Assembly: GCA_019748095.1 (NCBI GenBank)
Contig: JAIEQA010000018.1
Coordinates: 112,456 to 176,455, forward strand
Length of the DNA stretch: 64,000 nucleotides
Reading direction: 5' to 3'
DNA from: Caulobacteraceae bacterium
GTDB taxonomy: Bacteria; Pseudomonadota; Alphaproteobacteria; Caulobacterales; Caulobacteraceae
Shown here: piece after piece, positions 17,763 to 26,878 of the stretch
Numbering within the stretch: the first letter of the stretch is position 1
How the letters are laid out: each line of letters starts with the position of its first letter
Notes under the pieces: model-generated
Told to the model about the DNA's origin: nothing
Database searches by the model: none
Seen by the model: only the letters and a program-made list of their open reading frames with translations
Made by a program: the position numbers and the translations under genes

Positions 17763-18733
17763 CAGACCGGACGGGTCGTGCGGATGCGGCGCACGGTCCG
17801 GGTCGAGGAATCCATCACCAGCGTGTGGGTGGTGACGAAGCCGCCATGCATATGCACCCCGTCCAGCATGGCCCCCTTCGTCACGCCGGTGGCGGCGAAG
17901 ACCGCATCCTTGGAGACCAGTTCGTGCAGATCGTATTTACGGTCGAAATCGGTGACGCCCGTGCGCTCGGCCCGGGCGCGCTCGTCGTCGTTGCGGAACA
18001 GCAGCCGGCCCTGGAAATGGCCACCGACGCATTTCAGCGCCGAAGCCGCCAGAACGCCCTCGGGCGCCCCACCGGACCCCAGATACAGGTCGATGCCCGT
18101 TTCCGGCTCGGCCGTGTGGATGACCCCGGCGACGTCGCCGTCGGTGATCAGCATGACCCGGGCCCCGACCTCACGCAGGGCCGCGATCAGGGCCTCGTGA
18201 CGGGGGCGATCCATGACGCAGACCGTGATATCATCGGAACGCACGCCCTTGGCCGCCGCCAGAGAGCGCACATTGTCCGCCGGGCTCATGTCCAGATCGA
18301 CCGTGCCGGGCGCATAGCCGGGGCCAATGGCGATCTTGTCCATATAGGTGTCGGGCGCATGCAGCATGCCGCCGGCGGCGGACATGGACAGCACCGTCAG
18401 CGCGTTGGCCATGGCCTTGGCGGTCAGGGTGGTGCCTTCCAGCGGATCAAGCGCGATGTCGATGGCGGGCCCTTTGCCGGTGCCGACCTTCTCGCCGATG
18501 TAGAGCATAGGGGCTTCATCCCGCTCGCCCTCGCCGATCACGATCTTGCCGTCTATGTCGAGGCTGTTCAGGGCGGTCCGCATCGCATCGACGGCCAGTT
18601 GGTCGGCGTGCTTCTCATCGCCACGGCCGATCTGGGCCCAGGAGGCGATGGCGGCCAGTTCGGTGACCATGGCGGCGTCGGCCGCCAGGGTTGAGGAAAA
18701 GGCGGTCGAGGGGGTGGGGGCGTTTGCAGCCAT
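17762..18733 (-). CDS. glpX: Class II fructose-1,6-bisphosphatase
   Basis: GlpX removes the 1-phosphate of fructose 1,6-bisphosphate in gluconeogenesis or the Calvin cycle. The 323-residue protein shows the metal and substrate blocks KIVIGEGERDEAPMLYIGE, DIALDPLEGTTLTAK, MSAAGGMLHAPDTYMDK, LITDGDVAGVI and YLGSGGAPEGVLAAS, plus the C-terminal THTLVMDSSTRTVR. It is translationally coupled to recJ. In Caulobacterales it is usually downstream of homoserine dehydrogenase; here a small lipoprotein gene lies upstream instead. Confidence 0.94.
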   Translation of the reverse strand: MAANAPTPSTAFSSTLAADAAMVTELAAIASWAQIGRGDEKHADQLAVDAMRTALNSLDIDGKIVIGEGERDEAPMLYIGEKVGTGKGPAIDIALDPLEGTTLTAKAMANALTVLSMSAAGGMLHAPDTYMDKIAIGPGYAPGTVDLDMSPADNVRSLAAAKGVRSDDITVCVMDRPRHEALIAALREVGARVMLITDGDVAGVIHTAEPETGIDLYLGSGGAPEGVLAASALKCVGGHFQGRLLFRNDDERARAERTGVTDFDRKYDLHELVSKDAVFAATGVTKGAMLDGVHMHGGFVTTHTLVMDSSTRTVRRIRTTRPV

Positions 18734-18793
18734 GTCGGTACTCCTGAGGAGATGATCCCCGGATTCTCTCGACCGGGCGAAGGGTTTTGCGGG

Positions 18794-19261
18794 TCAGCGC
18801 GGAGGTGTGCGGTCGATCGGTGGCGGGGCCGCGCCGCGCCGGCGGGTCTGTTCGGCAAAGGCCTCGATCTCGGCCGGGGTCTGGGGCGTCAGCGGAGCCA
18901 TGGCGCGGGGGTCCATACGGCTGTTGACCTCGGCCACGAAGGTCGCCGGATCCTGGAGGGTCCATTCAATGCGGGCGGCGTCGGTGGCGAGTCCGTCGCT
19001 GGCGGTCTGCAGGGTCGCAACCCGGCCTGCGACCTCGACCGGTTCCGGCAACGGATCGGTGGATCGGGGGAAGTCGGCCCAGCGCGGATAGACCCGGTTG
19101 GCCTCGACGAGGGCGGCAATGCGGGGTGTGATCGCGGCTTCAGCCTGTTGTCCCGCGACAGGGGCCGTGGCGCAACCGGCCAGAACCGCAAGCCCGGACG
19201 CGACCAGCAAGGATCCGCCTATCTTTTTCGCCCAACGCGCGTTCATCTCGGGGGCGTTCAT
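18794..19261 (-). CDS. Hypothetical lipoprotein
   Basis: A 155-residue protein with a lipoprotein signal peptide: KK-rich start, hydrophobic run SLLVASGLAVLAGC, lipobox LAGC. The mature part is proline- and alanine-rich without a domain I recognise; it contains RVYPRWADFPRSTDPLPEP and ends in a disordered PPPIDRTPPR tail. A second in-frame ATG at 19246 may be the true start. Likely anchored in the outer membrane, facing the periplasm. It is divergent from phaC and lies 60 bases upstream of glpX on the same strand. Confidence 0.7.
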   Translation of the reverse strand: MNAPEMNARWAKKIGGSLLVASGLAVLAGCATAPVAGQQAEAAITPRIAALVEANRVYPRWADFPRSTDPLPEPVEVAGRVATLQTASDGLATDAARIEWTLQDPATFVAEVNSRMDPRAMAPLTPQTPAEIEAFAEQTRRRGAAPPPIDRTPPR

Positions 19262-19336
19262 ATGCGATGATCGTGACAGGCGGAAGGGCGGAGCACACGT
19301 CCTCCCTTTTCAGCGAAGCGCGCGGAGAGTCTCCCG

Positions 19337-21322
19337 ATGGCCAAATCCCCCCGGACCCCGACCGAGCCTGCGGCGGCCGCGCGTGCGCCCCGCAAGTCCG
19401 GCCGACCGACCTCGGCCAAACCCCGGACCGTCAAGCCCAGGGCGGTGAAGGTTGCGGCTGACCCGGTCCTCGCCCCGGAAGCCGCCGCGCCGGAACGGAC
19501 CCCGCCACCCCCGGCCACGCCGGAAGCCGCTGTCCCCTCGCCTTTCGCCGCCGTGGGGGCCGACCAGCGCCAGATGCTGGAGACCCTGTCGCTGAATCTG
19601 GCCCGGGCCGCCATGACGGCCCAGTCGGCCATTGCCGAGGCAGCCCTGAGCCAGGCCGACCGGCCTGCGGCCCTGTCGCCCGATCCCTTCAATGTCGGGC
19701 CGGCGATGAATGCGGTGATGACCAGTCTGGCCGGGCGTCCGGACAAGCTGTTCGCGGCCCAGGCGGACCTGTTCAACCGCTATATGGACCTGTGGGCGGC
19801 CTCGACCCGCCGTGCGGCCGGCGAGGAGCCGGGCACGCCGTCGAAGGACAAGCGGTTCAAGGACCCGGCCTGGTCCGAGAACCCGATGTTCGACATCATG
19901 CGCCAGTCCTATCTGGTCACCTCGGACTGGATGAACGGGCTGGTGGCCTCGGTCGAGGACGTCGACCCGCGCACAAAGCGGCGCGCCGAGTTCTTCACCC
20001 GGCTGCTGACCGACGCCTTTTCACCCTCGAACTTTCTCGCCTCGAACCCTGCGGCCCTGAAGGCCATGGCCGAGACCAACGGCGAATCGCTGGTCAAGGG
20101 GATGCAGAATTTCGCCGCCGATCTGGAACGGGGCCTGGGCAAGCTGAAGATCAGCCAGGCGGACTATGGCCAGTTCGTCGTCGGCGAGAATGTCGCCACC
20201 GCCCCCGGCCAGGTGGTCTGGCGCGACGAGCTATTCGAGCTGATCCAGTTCGACCCGGCGACGGACAAGCAGCGCGCCATTCCGCTGCTGATCTTCCCGC
20301 CGTGGATCAACAAATTCTACATCATGGACCTGCAGCCGCAGAACTCGCTGATCCGCTGGCTTTCGGCCCAGGGGTTCTCGGTGTTCGTCTGTTCGTGGGT
20401 CAATCCGGACAAGGACAAGGCCGGGTTCGGCTTTGACGAGTATCTGGAAAAGGGCATCTACCGCGCCATCGAGAAAACGCTTGATCAGACCGGGTCCAGG
20501 ACGCTGAACACGGTCGGCTACTGTATCGGCGGCACCCTGATGGGCGCGGCCCTGGCCCATATGGCGGCGAAGAAAGACACCCGCGTCGCCTCTACCACCT
20601 TCTTTGCCGCCCAGCATGACTTCGCCGAGGCCGGCGACCTGCTGCTGTTCACCGACGAGCACTGGCTGAAGGAAATCGAGCAGCAGATGGATGCGGCCGG
20701 CGGGGTCCTGCCCGGAGCGGCCATGGCCGAGACCTTCAATGCGCTGCGGGCCAACGACCTGATCTGGTCCTTCTTCGTCAGCAACTATCTGATGGGCAAG
20801 TCGCCGGCGGCATTCGACTTGCTGTTCTGGAACGCCGACCAGACGCGGATGCCCAAACGGCTCCACCTCGACTATCTGCGGTCGATGTATGGCCAGAACC
20901 TTCTGGCGAAGGGGGAGTTCGTGATCGGCGGGGTCAAGGTCGATCTGTCAAAGGTGACCATCCCGCTGTATTTCCAGGCCAGCCGCGAGGACCATATCGC
21001 GCCGATGAATTCGGTCTATCGCTCGGCGCGGGCGTTCAAAAACGCAGACGTGACACTCACCCTCGCCGGGTCCGGCCATATCGCGGGGGTGATCAATCCG
21101 CCGTCGGCCAACAAATACCAGCACTGGACCAATGCCGCCCTGCCCGCCTCGCTGGGCGAATGGCAGACGGGGGCGGTGGAACATCCCGGCAGCTGGTGGC
21201 CCCACTGGGCGAACTGGCTGCATGACAAGTCGGGCGACTGGGTTCCGGCCCGGGATCCGAAGGCCGGACCGCTGAAGCCGATCGAGCCGGCCCCCGGCAG
21301 CTATGTGAAGGTGAAGAGTTGA
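19337..21322 (+). CDS. phaC: Class I poly(3-hydroxyalkanoate) synthase
   Basis: PhaC polymerises 3-hydroxyacyl-CoA into storage polyester granules. The 661-residue protein has an N-terminal Ala/Pro/Lys-rich extension (about residues 1-75), then the PhaC_N domain (DKRFKDPAWSENPMFD) and an alpha/beta hydrolase domain with the lipase-like box GYCIGG carrying the nucleophilic cysteine, the segment FPPWINKFYIMDLQPQNSL, and the catalytic histidine region GSGHIAGVINPP. The basic extension resembles the DNA- or granule-binding tails of other Caulobacterales synthases; that is inference. It overlaps by four bases a small membrane protein gene downstream. Confidence 0.94.
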   Translation: MAKSPRTPTEPAAAARAPRKSGRPTSAKPRTVKPRAVKVAADPVLAPEAAAPERTPPPPATPEAAVPSPFAAVGADQRQMLETLSLNLARAAMTAQSAIAEAALSQADRPAALSPDPFNVGPAMNAVMTSLAGRPDKLFAAQADLFNRYMDLWAASTRRAAGEEPGTPSKDKRFKDPAWSENPMFDIMRQSYLVTSDWMNGLVASVEDVDPRTKRRAEFFTRLLTDAFSPSNFLASNPAALKAMAETNGESLVKGMQNFAADLERGLGKLKISQADYGQFVVGENVATAPGQVVWRDELFELIQFDPATDKQRAIPLLIFPPWINKFYIMDLQPQNSLIRWLSAQGFSVFVCSWVNPDKDKAGFGFDEYLEKGIYRAIEKTLDQTGSRTLNTVGYCIGGTLMGAALAHMAAKKDTRVASTTFFAAQHDFAEAGDLLLFTDEHWLKEIEQQMDAAGGVLPGAAMAETFNALRANDLIWSFFVSNYLMGKSPAAFDLLFWNADQTRMPKRLHLDYLRSMYGQNLLAKGEFVIGGVKVDLSKVTIPLYFQASREDHIAPMNSVYRSARAFKNADVTLTLAGSGHIAGVINPPSANKYQHWTNAALPASLGEWQTGAVEHPGSWWPHWANWLHDKSGDWVPARDPKAGPLKPIEPAPGSYVKVKS

Positions 21323-21693
21323 AGATTGAACCGAACCAGGCGCTGGCCTTCTCCACAGGCATGGCGCTGATCCTGCTGGTCCTGACGGCGGGTGTTTTCG
21401 GGCGTCCTGATTTCCTCGTGCGGTATGTCCTCGTCGCCGCCGGGTTTTCCGCCGCCTATGTGGTCATCAACACCCTGATCGAGCGCCGCGCCGCCGTCCT
21501 GCCACCGCCCCTGATCCCGGACAGGGTCGTCGGAATGCCGATCGCCATGACCATTCCGCTGCTGGTTCTCGGCTTCGCTGCGGCTCCGGTGATCCTGCCC
21601 GGACAGGATTTCGCCCTGCTGATCATTGTCGCCACCGTCCTGTTCGGGCTGACGGTCCGTTCGGCGATGCGCGTCAGGCGGGCTGAAACCTGA
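21319..21693 (+). CDS. Small hypothetical membrane protein downstream of phaC
   Basis: The 124-residue product has four hydrophobic segments (about residues 10-30, 34-50, 72-90 and 96-112) and ends in basic residues. Its TTG start lies inside the TTGA overlap with the phaC stop codon, indicating coupled translation. It ends 20 bases into the convergent msrB gene. I do not recognise a family; neighbouring phaC does not by itself prove a role in polyester metabolism. Confidence 0.65.
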   Translation: MKIEPNQALAFSTGMALILLVLTAGVFGRPDFLVRYVLVAAGFSAAYVVINTLIERRAAVLPPPLIPDRVVGMPIAMTIPLLVLGFAAAPVILPGQDFALLIIVATVLFGLTVRSAMRVRRAET

Positions 21694-22177
21694 GCGCCAC
21701 GCCGTTGTTGCAATAGCGCTTGCCGGTCGGCCTCGGGCCGTCGTCGAAGATGTGGCCCTGGTGCCCGAGGCAGCGGGCGCAATGGTACTCGGTCCGGGGA
21801 AAGCCGATGGCGAAATCGGTCTTGGTCCCGACCGCGCCCGGCATCACATCATAGAAGCTGGGCCAGCCGGTGCCGGAGTCGTATTTGGTCTCCGAGCGGA
21901 ACAGGGGCAGGTCGCAGCCCCGACACAGGTACGTCCCACGCCGACGCTCGTCGTTCAGCGGGCTGGTGTAGGGCCGTTCGGTCGCCTCGCGGCGCAGGAC
22001 ATTGTAGCTGGCCGCCGGGAGCCGCTCACGCCACTGGGCGTCGGTAATGCGGCGGAAGGGCGAGTTGGCGTACTGTGCCGTGGACGCATCCGCCTCGCCC
22101 GACGAACAGGCACCGAGAGCAGCGGCCGTGGCCCCGAGCAGCAGGGTCCGGCGGGACGGGGTCAGGAACTGGGTCAT
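21674..22177 (-). CDS. msrB: Peptide-methionine (R)-S-oxide reductase, exported
   Basis: MsrB reduces methionine-R-sulfoxide in oxidised proteins. The 167-residue protein has a twin-arginine-like signal with lipobox (SRRTLLLGATAAALGAC), so it should act outside the cytoplasm. The catalytic domain includes RPYTSPLNDERRRGTYLC, two zinc cysteine pairs (CRGCD and CARCLGH), KYDSGTGWPSFYDV, and the resolving/catalytic end GKRYCNNGVALRF. All expected cysteines are present. It converges on the small phaC-linked gene, the 3' ends overlapping by 20 bases. Confidence 0.92.
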   Translation of the reverse strand: MTQFLTPSRRTLLLGATAAALGACSSGEADASTAQYANSPFRRITDAQWRERLPAASYNVLRREATERPYTSPLNDERRRGTYLCRGCDLPLFRSETKYDSGTGWPSFYDVMPGAVGTKTDFAIGFPRTEYHCARCLGHQGHIFDDGPRPTGKRYCNNGVALRFQPA

Positions 22178-22299
22178 GGACTGACATACGTCGGCAAGAC
22201 CGGCGCGGTTTCAAGCCTGCTGCACCCTTCCTTTCGTCATCCTCCGGCAAGCAGCTCTTGCGGCGCAGACCGGGGGATGACGAAAGATGGGAAGAGAGC

Positions 22300-23235
22300 T
22301 CAGCTGAGCCCCGTCCCCTCGTCCAGCCCCAGCATCAGATTGAGGTTCTGGACCGCCGCGCCCGAGGCCCCCTTGCCGAGGTTGTCCAGCAGGGCGACCA
22401 GCCGGGCCTGACAGCCGTTGCGATCGCCGAAGACGTGCAGACGCATCCGGTTGGTACCGTTCAGCCCCTCCGGGTCCAGACCGGTCATGGCGTCGGTGTC
22501 GTCCAGCCCCGCGACCTCGACGAAGCGACAGCCGTCATAGGCCTCGACCAGGGCCCCGTGCAGGCGGTCAATCGAGGGGGTCTCGGGCAGGGCAGACAGA
22601 TGCAGGGGCACCTCGACCAGCATGCCTTGCCGATAGTGGCCAACGGCGGGCGCGAACAGGACGTCGTGGCGCAGCCCCGCGTGACGGGTCATCTCGGGCA
22701 CGTGCTTATGGCGGAGCGACAGGCCATAGGCGCGGAAGGCCGGGGCAGCGTCACCCTGTTCAAACTCGGCAATCATTGATTTTCCACCCCCGGAGTAGCC
22801 CGAGACGGCGTTGACCGTCAGGGGCCAGTGGGCGGGGATCAAACCCGCCTTCACCAGCGGCCGGACCAGGCCGATGAAGCCGGTGGGATAGCAGCCGGGG
22901 TTGGACACCCGGCGCGAGCCGACGATCTCGCCGCGCTGGACCGCGTCCATCTCTGGAAAGCCATAGGTCCACCCGGTGGCGACGCGGAAGGCGGTCGAGG
23001 CGTCGATGACCCGGACATCCGGGTTCTCGATCATGGCCACGGCCTCTTTCGCCGCCTCGTCCGGCAGACACAGGATGACGGCATCAGCCGCATTCAGCGC
23101 CTCGGCCCGTGCCGCCGGGTCCTTGCGCCGGTCGCCGGTCAGGGAGATGAACTCGAGATCCCCCCTGCCCTCCAGCCGCTGCCGGATCTCCAGCCCCGTG
23201 GTCCCGGCCTCGCCGTCGATGAAGATGGTGTGCAT
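22300..23235 (-). CDS. argC: N-acetyl-gamma-glutamyl-phosphate reductase (type 2)
   Basis: ArgC makes N-acetylglutamate semialdehyde in arginine biosynthesis. The 311-residue protein is the shorter type 2 form. It starts with the NADP loop FIDGEAGTTGLEIRQRL, has CLPDEAAKEAV, VIDASTAFRV, the active-site cysteine in RRVSNPGCYPTGFI, the substrate segment VSGYSGGGKSMI and SLRHKHVPEM, and ends with VALLDNLGKGASGAAVQNLNLMLG. In several alphaproteobacteria argC lies downstream of rplM-rpsI; here it is on the same strand, separated by the sigma-factor pair. Confidence 0.95.
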   Translation of the reverse strand: MHTIFIDGEAGTTGLEIRQRLEGRGDLEFISLTGDRRKDPAARAEALNAADAVILCLPDEAAKEAVAMIENPDVRVIDASTAFRVATGWTYGFPEMDAVQRGEIVGSRRVSNPGCYPTGFIGLVRPLVKAGLIPAHWPLTVNAVSGYSGGGKSMIAEFEQGDAAPAFRAYGLSLRHKHVPEMTRHAGLRHDVLFAPAVGHYRQGMLVEVPLHLSALPETPSIDRLHGALVEAYDGCRFVEVAGLDDTDAMTGLDPEGLNGTNRMRLHVFGDRNGCQARLVALLDNLGKGASGAAVQNLNLMLGLDEGTGLS

Positions 23236-23300
23236 GGCCCCGTCCTAAGCCCCCTGCCTGCGCATGAAAAGGTCGGAAGGGCGCGGCGCGGAAACGGCTA

Positions 23301-23906
23301 CTACTCGTCATACTCACGAAGGAGTCGTTGCAGTCGCCGACCTTCCGGCCTCAGCCGGAAGGCATAGTCGGCCGCCGTCCCGATCCCGACCAACACAAGT
23401 AGCCCACCGAACAGCACCGAGCCTTGCAGGACGTCCCGAGAGGACATCTTGCCCACCTCGAGCAGCTGCCACAGCACCAGGGCGACGACGCCGACCATGG
23501 CTCCCATGAACAAGCCGCTCAGCCATACGCGCTGACGCGCGGTGTCGTTTTCATCCATCAACGCACGCAGGGTATCCGGTGCCGACGCGTACGGGTCTGG
23601 ATGTGCGTGCAGATGCTTGTTGTACGCGTGCCTGACAGTGAAAAGTGCGATCCAGGGCAAGGCGAGCAGCAGGAAAAGACCCCATTCCACACCCGGATCA
23701 AGGAGAAACTGGCCGGTCACCACCTCCCAGATCACCTTCGCCGTCCAGACGAACAGCGCCAATCCAATCAGCCCGGTGAACATCTCGAAATCCCGCCGCT
23801 TGCGCTTCAGGGCACCCATGGCTTCCTCCATCAGTTGACCGGCCGAAGCCGCATTCGGTGAATTCGCGTTCGAGCGCCAGACGCGCTCCAGCCGTTCAAA
23901 GTCCAT
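23301..23906 (-). CDS. Four-helix membrane protein paired with an ECF sigma factor
   Basis: The 201-residue protein has a soluble N-terminal stretch (about 1-40), two transmembrane segments (about 43-62 and 75-93), a cytoplasmic-size loop, two more (about 128-147 and 160-178) and a basic C-tail. It overlaps the upstream sigma-factor gene by 11 bases, so the two are coupled. This arrangement is typical of a sigma/anti-sigma pair, but no ZAS zinc motif is present, and the anti-sigma role is only an inference. Confidence 0.65.
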   Translation of the reverse strand: MDFERLERVWRSNANSPNAASAGQLMEEAMGALKRKRRDFEMFTGLIGLALFVWTAKVIWEVVTGQFLLDPGVEWGLFLLLALPWIALFTVRHAYNKHLHAHPDPYASAPDTLRALMDENDTARQRVWLSGLFMGAMVGVVALVLWQLLEVGKMSSRDVLQGSVLFGGLLVLVGIGTAADYAFRLRPEGRRLQRLLREYDE

Positions 23907-24402
23907 CGCCGTTCGCCTCCATCTGGGCCGCGATCCATGCCCGCGCGCGGTTCAGCCGCACGCCGACGTTTGTTTCTGAAAGCCCATGCAGGCGGGACAT
24001 GTCGCGGTAGCTTGCGCCCTCCAGCGAGAGCAGGACGAGAGAGCGATCCAGGGTGCCCAGCATCCGGATGACCGCATAAAGTCGATCCAGCACTACGGCA
24101 TCGTCGGCACCTTCTGATCCGACGTTCAACAACGGCCAGTCCTGCTCAATGGAGGCCGCGCCGCGGATCCGTCCGAACTCACGACGTCGCCAACTGATGG
24201 CGCGGTTGTGGGCGACCCGGTAAATGAAGGTTGCAGGCGCGCTGTCGCCGCGGAACGACGCCGCCGCTTTCCAGACGGCGATCATCAGTTCCTGCAGGAG
24301 ATCGTGTTGATCGGCCGGTTCAGCGAAAGCGCGACTGATCCGGTGGAGCACCGCAAGGTGATCCTTCATCCAGCTTTTGAATCGTTCGTCGTGCGGCGTC
24401 AT
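23896..24402 (-). CDS. ECF-type RNA polymerase sigma factor
   Basis: The 168-residue protein shows region 2 (HDLLQELMIAVWKAAASFRGDSAPATFIYRVAHN is split by the -10 recognition helix) and region 4 with helix-turn-helix SYRDMSRLHGLSETNVGVRLNRAR. There is no sign of an extra C-terminal domain. It is transcribed towards argC with a membrane protein gene overlapping its end. The signal it answers cannot be seen. Upstream, 90 bases separate it from the rpsI terminator. Confidence 0.88.
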   Translation of the reverse strand: MTPHDERFKSWMKDHLAVLHRISRAFAEPADQHDLLQELMIAVWKAAASFRGDSAPATFIYRVAHNRAISWRRREFGRIRGAASIEQDWPLLNVGSEGADDAVVLDRLYAVIRMLGTLDRSLVLLSLEGASYRDMSRLHGLSETNVGVRLNRARAWIAAQMEANGDGL

Positions 24403-24481
24403 TCCATCAGTTAGACGCCGCTGCCGGACCGACCTTACAGTCGTGCGGCAAAAAAGGCGGTTTCACCCGAATGGCGCAAAG

Positions 24482-24512
24482 AAAAAGGGCGCTCCGGTTT
24501 CCCGAAGCGCCC
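24482..24512 (-). terminator. Rho-independent terminator of the rplM-rpsI operon
   Basis: In the minus direction a stem GGGCGCT-T-CGG, GAAA tetraloop, CCG-G-AGCGCCC is followed by TTTTTC. It lies 25 bases after the rpsI stop codon. Confidence 0.9.
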
Positions 24513-24536
24513 CAAATCCAAACCGAATGAAACGGC

Positions 24537-25043
24537 CTAGCGCTTCGAGAACTGGAAGGAACGGCGGGCCTTGGCACGGCCGTACTTCTTGCGCTCGACG
24601 ACGCGGCTGTCGCGGGTCAGGAAGCCGTGCGGCTTCAGGACCGGGCGCAGGGCCGGCTCATAGTGGGTCAGGGCGTGCGACAGGCCGTGGCGGATAGCGC
24701 CGGCCTGACCGGACAGGCCCGAGCCTTCAACCGTGCAGACCACGTCGAACTCGGTCTCGCGACCGCAGACGACCAGCGGCTGGGCGATCATCATGCGCAG
24801 GATTTCGCGGGCGAAATACTGCAGCTGATCCTTGCCGTTGATGGTGAACTTGCCGGTGCCAGGCATGACCCAGACGCGGGCGATGGCGTTCTTACGCTTG
24901 CCGGTCGAATAGGCGCGGCCCTGGGCGTCGACCTTGCGGACATAGACCGGAGCCGAGTTGTCGTAGCCGTTGTCCGAGGTGGTGAGGCCCTTGAGGGCGT
25001 CGAAGCCGGTCGCGGCGGGCGCGTCGTTCTGCACGTCGGTCAT
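24537..25043 (-). CDS. rpsI: 30S ribosomal protein S9
   Basis: The 168-residue protein is S9 with the usual alphaproteobacterial N-terminal extension (about 38 residues). Conserved parts are [51 protein letters not shown] and the C-terminal [16 protein letters not shown] that reaches the ribosomal P site. The gene follows rplM after two bases and ends at a strong intrinsic terminator. Confidence 0.97.
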   Translation of the reverse strand: MTDVQNDAPAATGFDALKGLTTSDNGYDNSAPVYVRKVDAQGRAYSTGKRKNAIARVWVMPGTGKFTINGKDQLQYFAREILRMMIAQPLVVCGRETEFDVVCTVEGSGLSGQAGAIRHGLSHALTHYEPALRPVLKPHGFLTRDSRVVERKKYGRAKARRSFQFSKR

Positions 25044-25045
25044 GA

Positions 25046-25522
25046 TCAGAGGCTCCGGAAGTTCTTGGCGGACATCGACTTGAAGTCGATCGTCTCCGGC
25101 TGTTGGGCGTCGTGCGTGTGGGTCGGGCCGGCGAAGATGCGCAGGTGCGTCATCTGCTGGCGGGCCAGCGGGCTTTCCTTGGGCAGCATGCGCTCGACGG
25201 CCTTCTCGAGCACGCGCTCGGGGAAGCGGCCGTTCAGGACCTTCTGCGGGGTGGTCGACTTGATGCCGCCCGGGTGGCCGGTGTGGCGATAGTAGACCTT
25301 GTCGGTCAGCTTCTTGCCGGTGAACACCACCTTGTCGGCGTTGACGACGACGACATGGTCGCCAGAGTCAACGTGGGGGGTGTAGGTCGGCAGGTGCTTG
25401 CCGCGCAGGCGCATGGCGATGAAGGTCGCGAGACGACCGACCACGACGCCTTCGGCGTCGATGACGATCCACTTCTTGTCGACCTCGGACGGCTTCAAGG
25501 CAGCCGTGGTGCTCTTCAGCAT
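25046..25522 (-). CDS. rplM: 50S ribosomal protein L13
   Basis: The 158-residue protein shows [56 protein letters not shown] and [17 protein letters not shown], all diagnostic of L13. The frame continues upstream to 25624, but ATG 25522 gives the normal start ([13 protein letters not shown]). The next gene, rpsI, is two bases downstream and certainly co-transcribed. Confidence 0.97.
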   Translation of the reverse strand: MLKSTTAALKPSEVDKKWIVIDAEGVVVGRLATFIAMRLRGKHLPTYTPHVDSGDHVVVVNADKVVFTGKKLTDKVYYRHTGHPGGIKSTTPQKVLNGRFPERVLEKAVERMLPKESPLARQQMTHLRIFAGPTHTHDAQQPETIDFKSMSAKNFRSL

Positions 25523-25577
25523 GAGGGTTTCCCGATCGGAGGGTCGCCCCGGACGGTCCGGCGCGAGCGAAGGCGGG

Positions 25578-25606
25578 TCAGTAGAGGATGCCTGTGCACG
25601 CGTCAA
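25578..25606 (-). promoter_or_regulatory. Candidate sigma-70 promoter of rplM-rpsI
   Basis: Reading the minus strand, TTGACG is followed after 17 bases by TACTGA, about 55 bases before the rplM start codon. The -35 box is good, the -10 box only partial; position and spacing fit a housekeeping promoter. Confidence 0.4.
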
Positions 25607-25641
25607 TGCCGCTCGCGATGGCAAACATCCATCAACACACT

Positions 25642-25681
25642 GATTTAGCTGATAAATCGGATAACGGTATTAAAATACCGT
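25642..25681. promoter_or_regulatory. A+T-rich inverted repeats upstream of rplM
   Basis: Two palindromic elements lie in the gap between ctaA and rplM: GATTTA/TAAATC with a five-base spacer (25642-25658) and the perfect ACGGTATT-AA-AATACCGT (25664-25681). They stand out against the G+C-rich background. They may be an operator or the ctaA terminator; the sequence alone does not decide. Confidence 0.4.
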
Positions 25682-25693
25682 ATCGATATCGAC

Positions 25694-26785
25694 CTACAGA
25701 CGGGGGCCCGACATGAAAAGTCGGGGCTGGGAACGCCGGACCAGCCACAGATTGGCGGTCGCCAGCCCCAGAACAATCGCCGCGCCCGCCTGATGCAGCC
25801 CGCCCAGCCATAGCGGCACGACGTGGATCAGGGTGACGACGCCCAGCGCCGCCTGCAGCCAGATGGAGCCCACCACCACGAAGGCGGCGAGGCCCAGACC
25901 CTCGGCCAGACGCCAGCGCCAGGCCTGGACCGCATAGACAGTCGCCCCGATCAGCAGGGCATAGCCCCAGACCCGGTGATTGAACTGCACGAGCGACAGG
26001 TCGTGCAGGAAGGCCAGACCGCCCATGCCCCAGTCGACGGGGGCGAGGATCTGGCCGTTCATCAGGGGCCAGTCGGTGTAGATGAAGCCCGCCTTGGCCC
26101 CGGCCACCAGTCCGCCCAGCAGACACTGGATGAAGACCGCGCCCAGCAGGACCATGGCCCCCCGACTCCAGCCGGCCGGCGGGCGGTTGTACTCCTGCCC
26201 CGACCAGGCCTCGAGCCCCGTCCAGATCAGGGCAGCAAAGATGATGAAGGCCAGCCCCAGATGGACTGTCAGCCGCTCGGGGGCGACATCGACCCGCTCG
26301 GACAGGCCCGAGGACACCATCCACCAGCCGATCAGCCCCTGAAGCCCGCCGAGGCCCAGCAACAGGGCGCAGCGCCAGATCAGCCGCGTGGGCAGGGCGT
26401 GACGTCCGAGGAAGGAGCGCTCGGGCAGCAGCCGGAAAGCCAGGAAGGCAAAGAAGGGGATGGCGAAGACGACGCCGATCAGCCGACCGAACAGCCGGTG
26501 CGCCCACTCCCACCAGAAGATGTACTGGAACTCCGACAGGCTCATCCCGGCATTGACCTGCTGGTACTGGGGGATGGCGCGGTATTTTTCGAAGGCCTCG
26601 GACCAGTCCGCCGCATTCATCGGCGGCAGGGCCCCCATGATCGGCTTCCATTCGGTGATCGAAAGCCCCGACCCGGTCAGCCGGGTGATCCCGCCGATCA
26701 CCACCATGGCGAACACCATGGCGGCGGTGAAGAACAGCCAGATCGCTACGGCCCTGGACTGATCGCCGCTGCTGAAACGGTTCAT
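25694..26785 (-). CDS. ctaA: Heme A synthase (COX15/CtaA family)
   Basis: The enzyme oxidises the methyl group of heme O to make heme A for aa3-type cytochrome oxidase. The 363-residue inner-membrane protein has eight predicted helices and the type-2 COX15 features [53 protein letters not shown] with a heme-ligand histidine, [40 protein letters not shown] and [10 protein letters not shown]. All expected histidines are visible. It is on the same strand as rplM-rpsI, 170 bases upstream of it. Confidence 0.95.
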   Translation of the reverse strand: MNRFSSGDQSRAVAIWLFFTAAMVFAMVVIGGITRLTGSGLSITEWKPIMGALPPMNAADWSEAFEKYRAIPQYQQVNAGMSLSEFQYIFWWEWAHRLFGRLIGVVFAIPFFAFLAFRLLPERSFLGRHALPTRLIWRCALLLGLGGLQGLIGWWMVSSGLSERVDVAPERLTVHLGLAFIIFAALIWTGLEAWSGQEYNRPPAGWSRGAMVLLGAVFIQCLLGGLVAGAKAGFIYTDWPLMNGQILAPVDWGMGGLAFLHDLSLVQFNHRVWGYALLIGATVYAVQAWRWRLAEGLGLAAFVVVGSIWLQAALGVVTLIHVVPLWLGGLHQAGAAIVLGLATANLWLVRRSQPRLFMSGPRL

Positions 26786-26878
26786 TCGACGCCCGACGCT
26801 CCGACAGATACAGTGACGCCGGTTGCGGCGACGGTGGGGATATGCTCCCCGATCGTGGCGAGATCAAAGTCTGAAGTC

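Noticed and set aside
25632-26867. 411-codon minus-strand frame over ctaA
   Set aside because: It is out of frame with the COX15 protein, whose eight helices and heme ligands are complete in the other frame.
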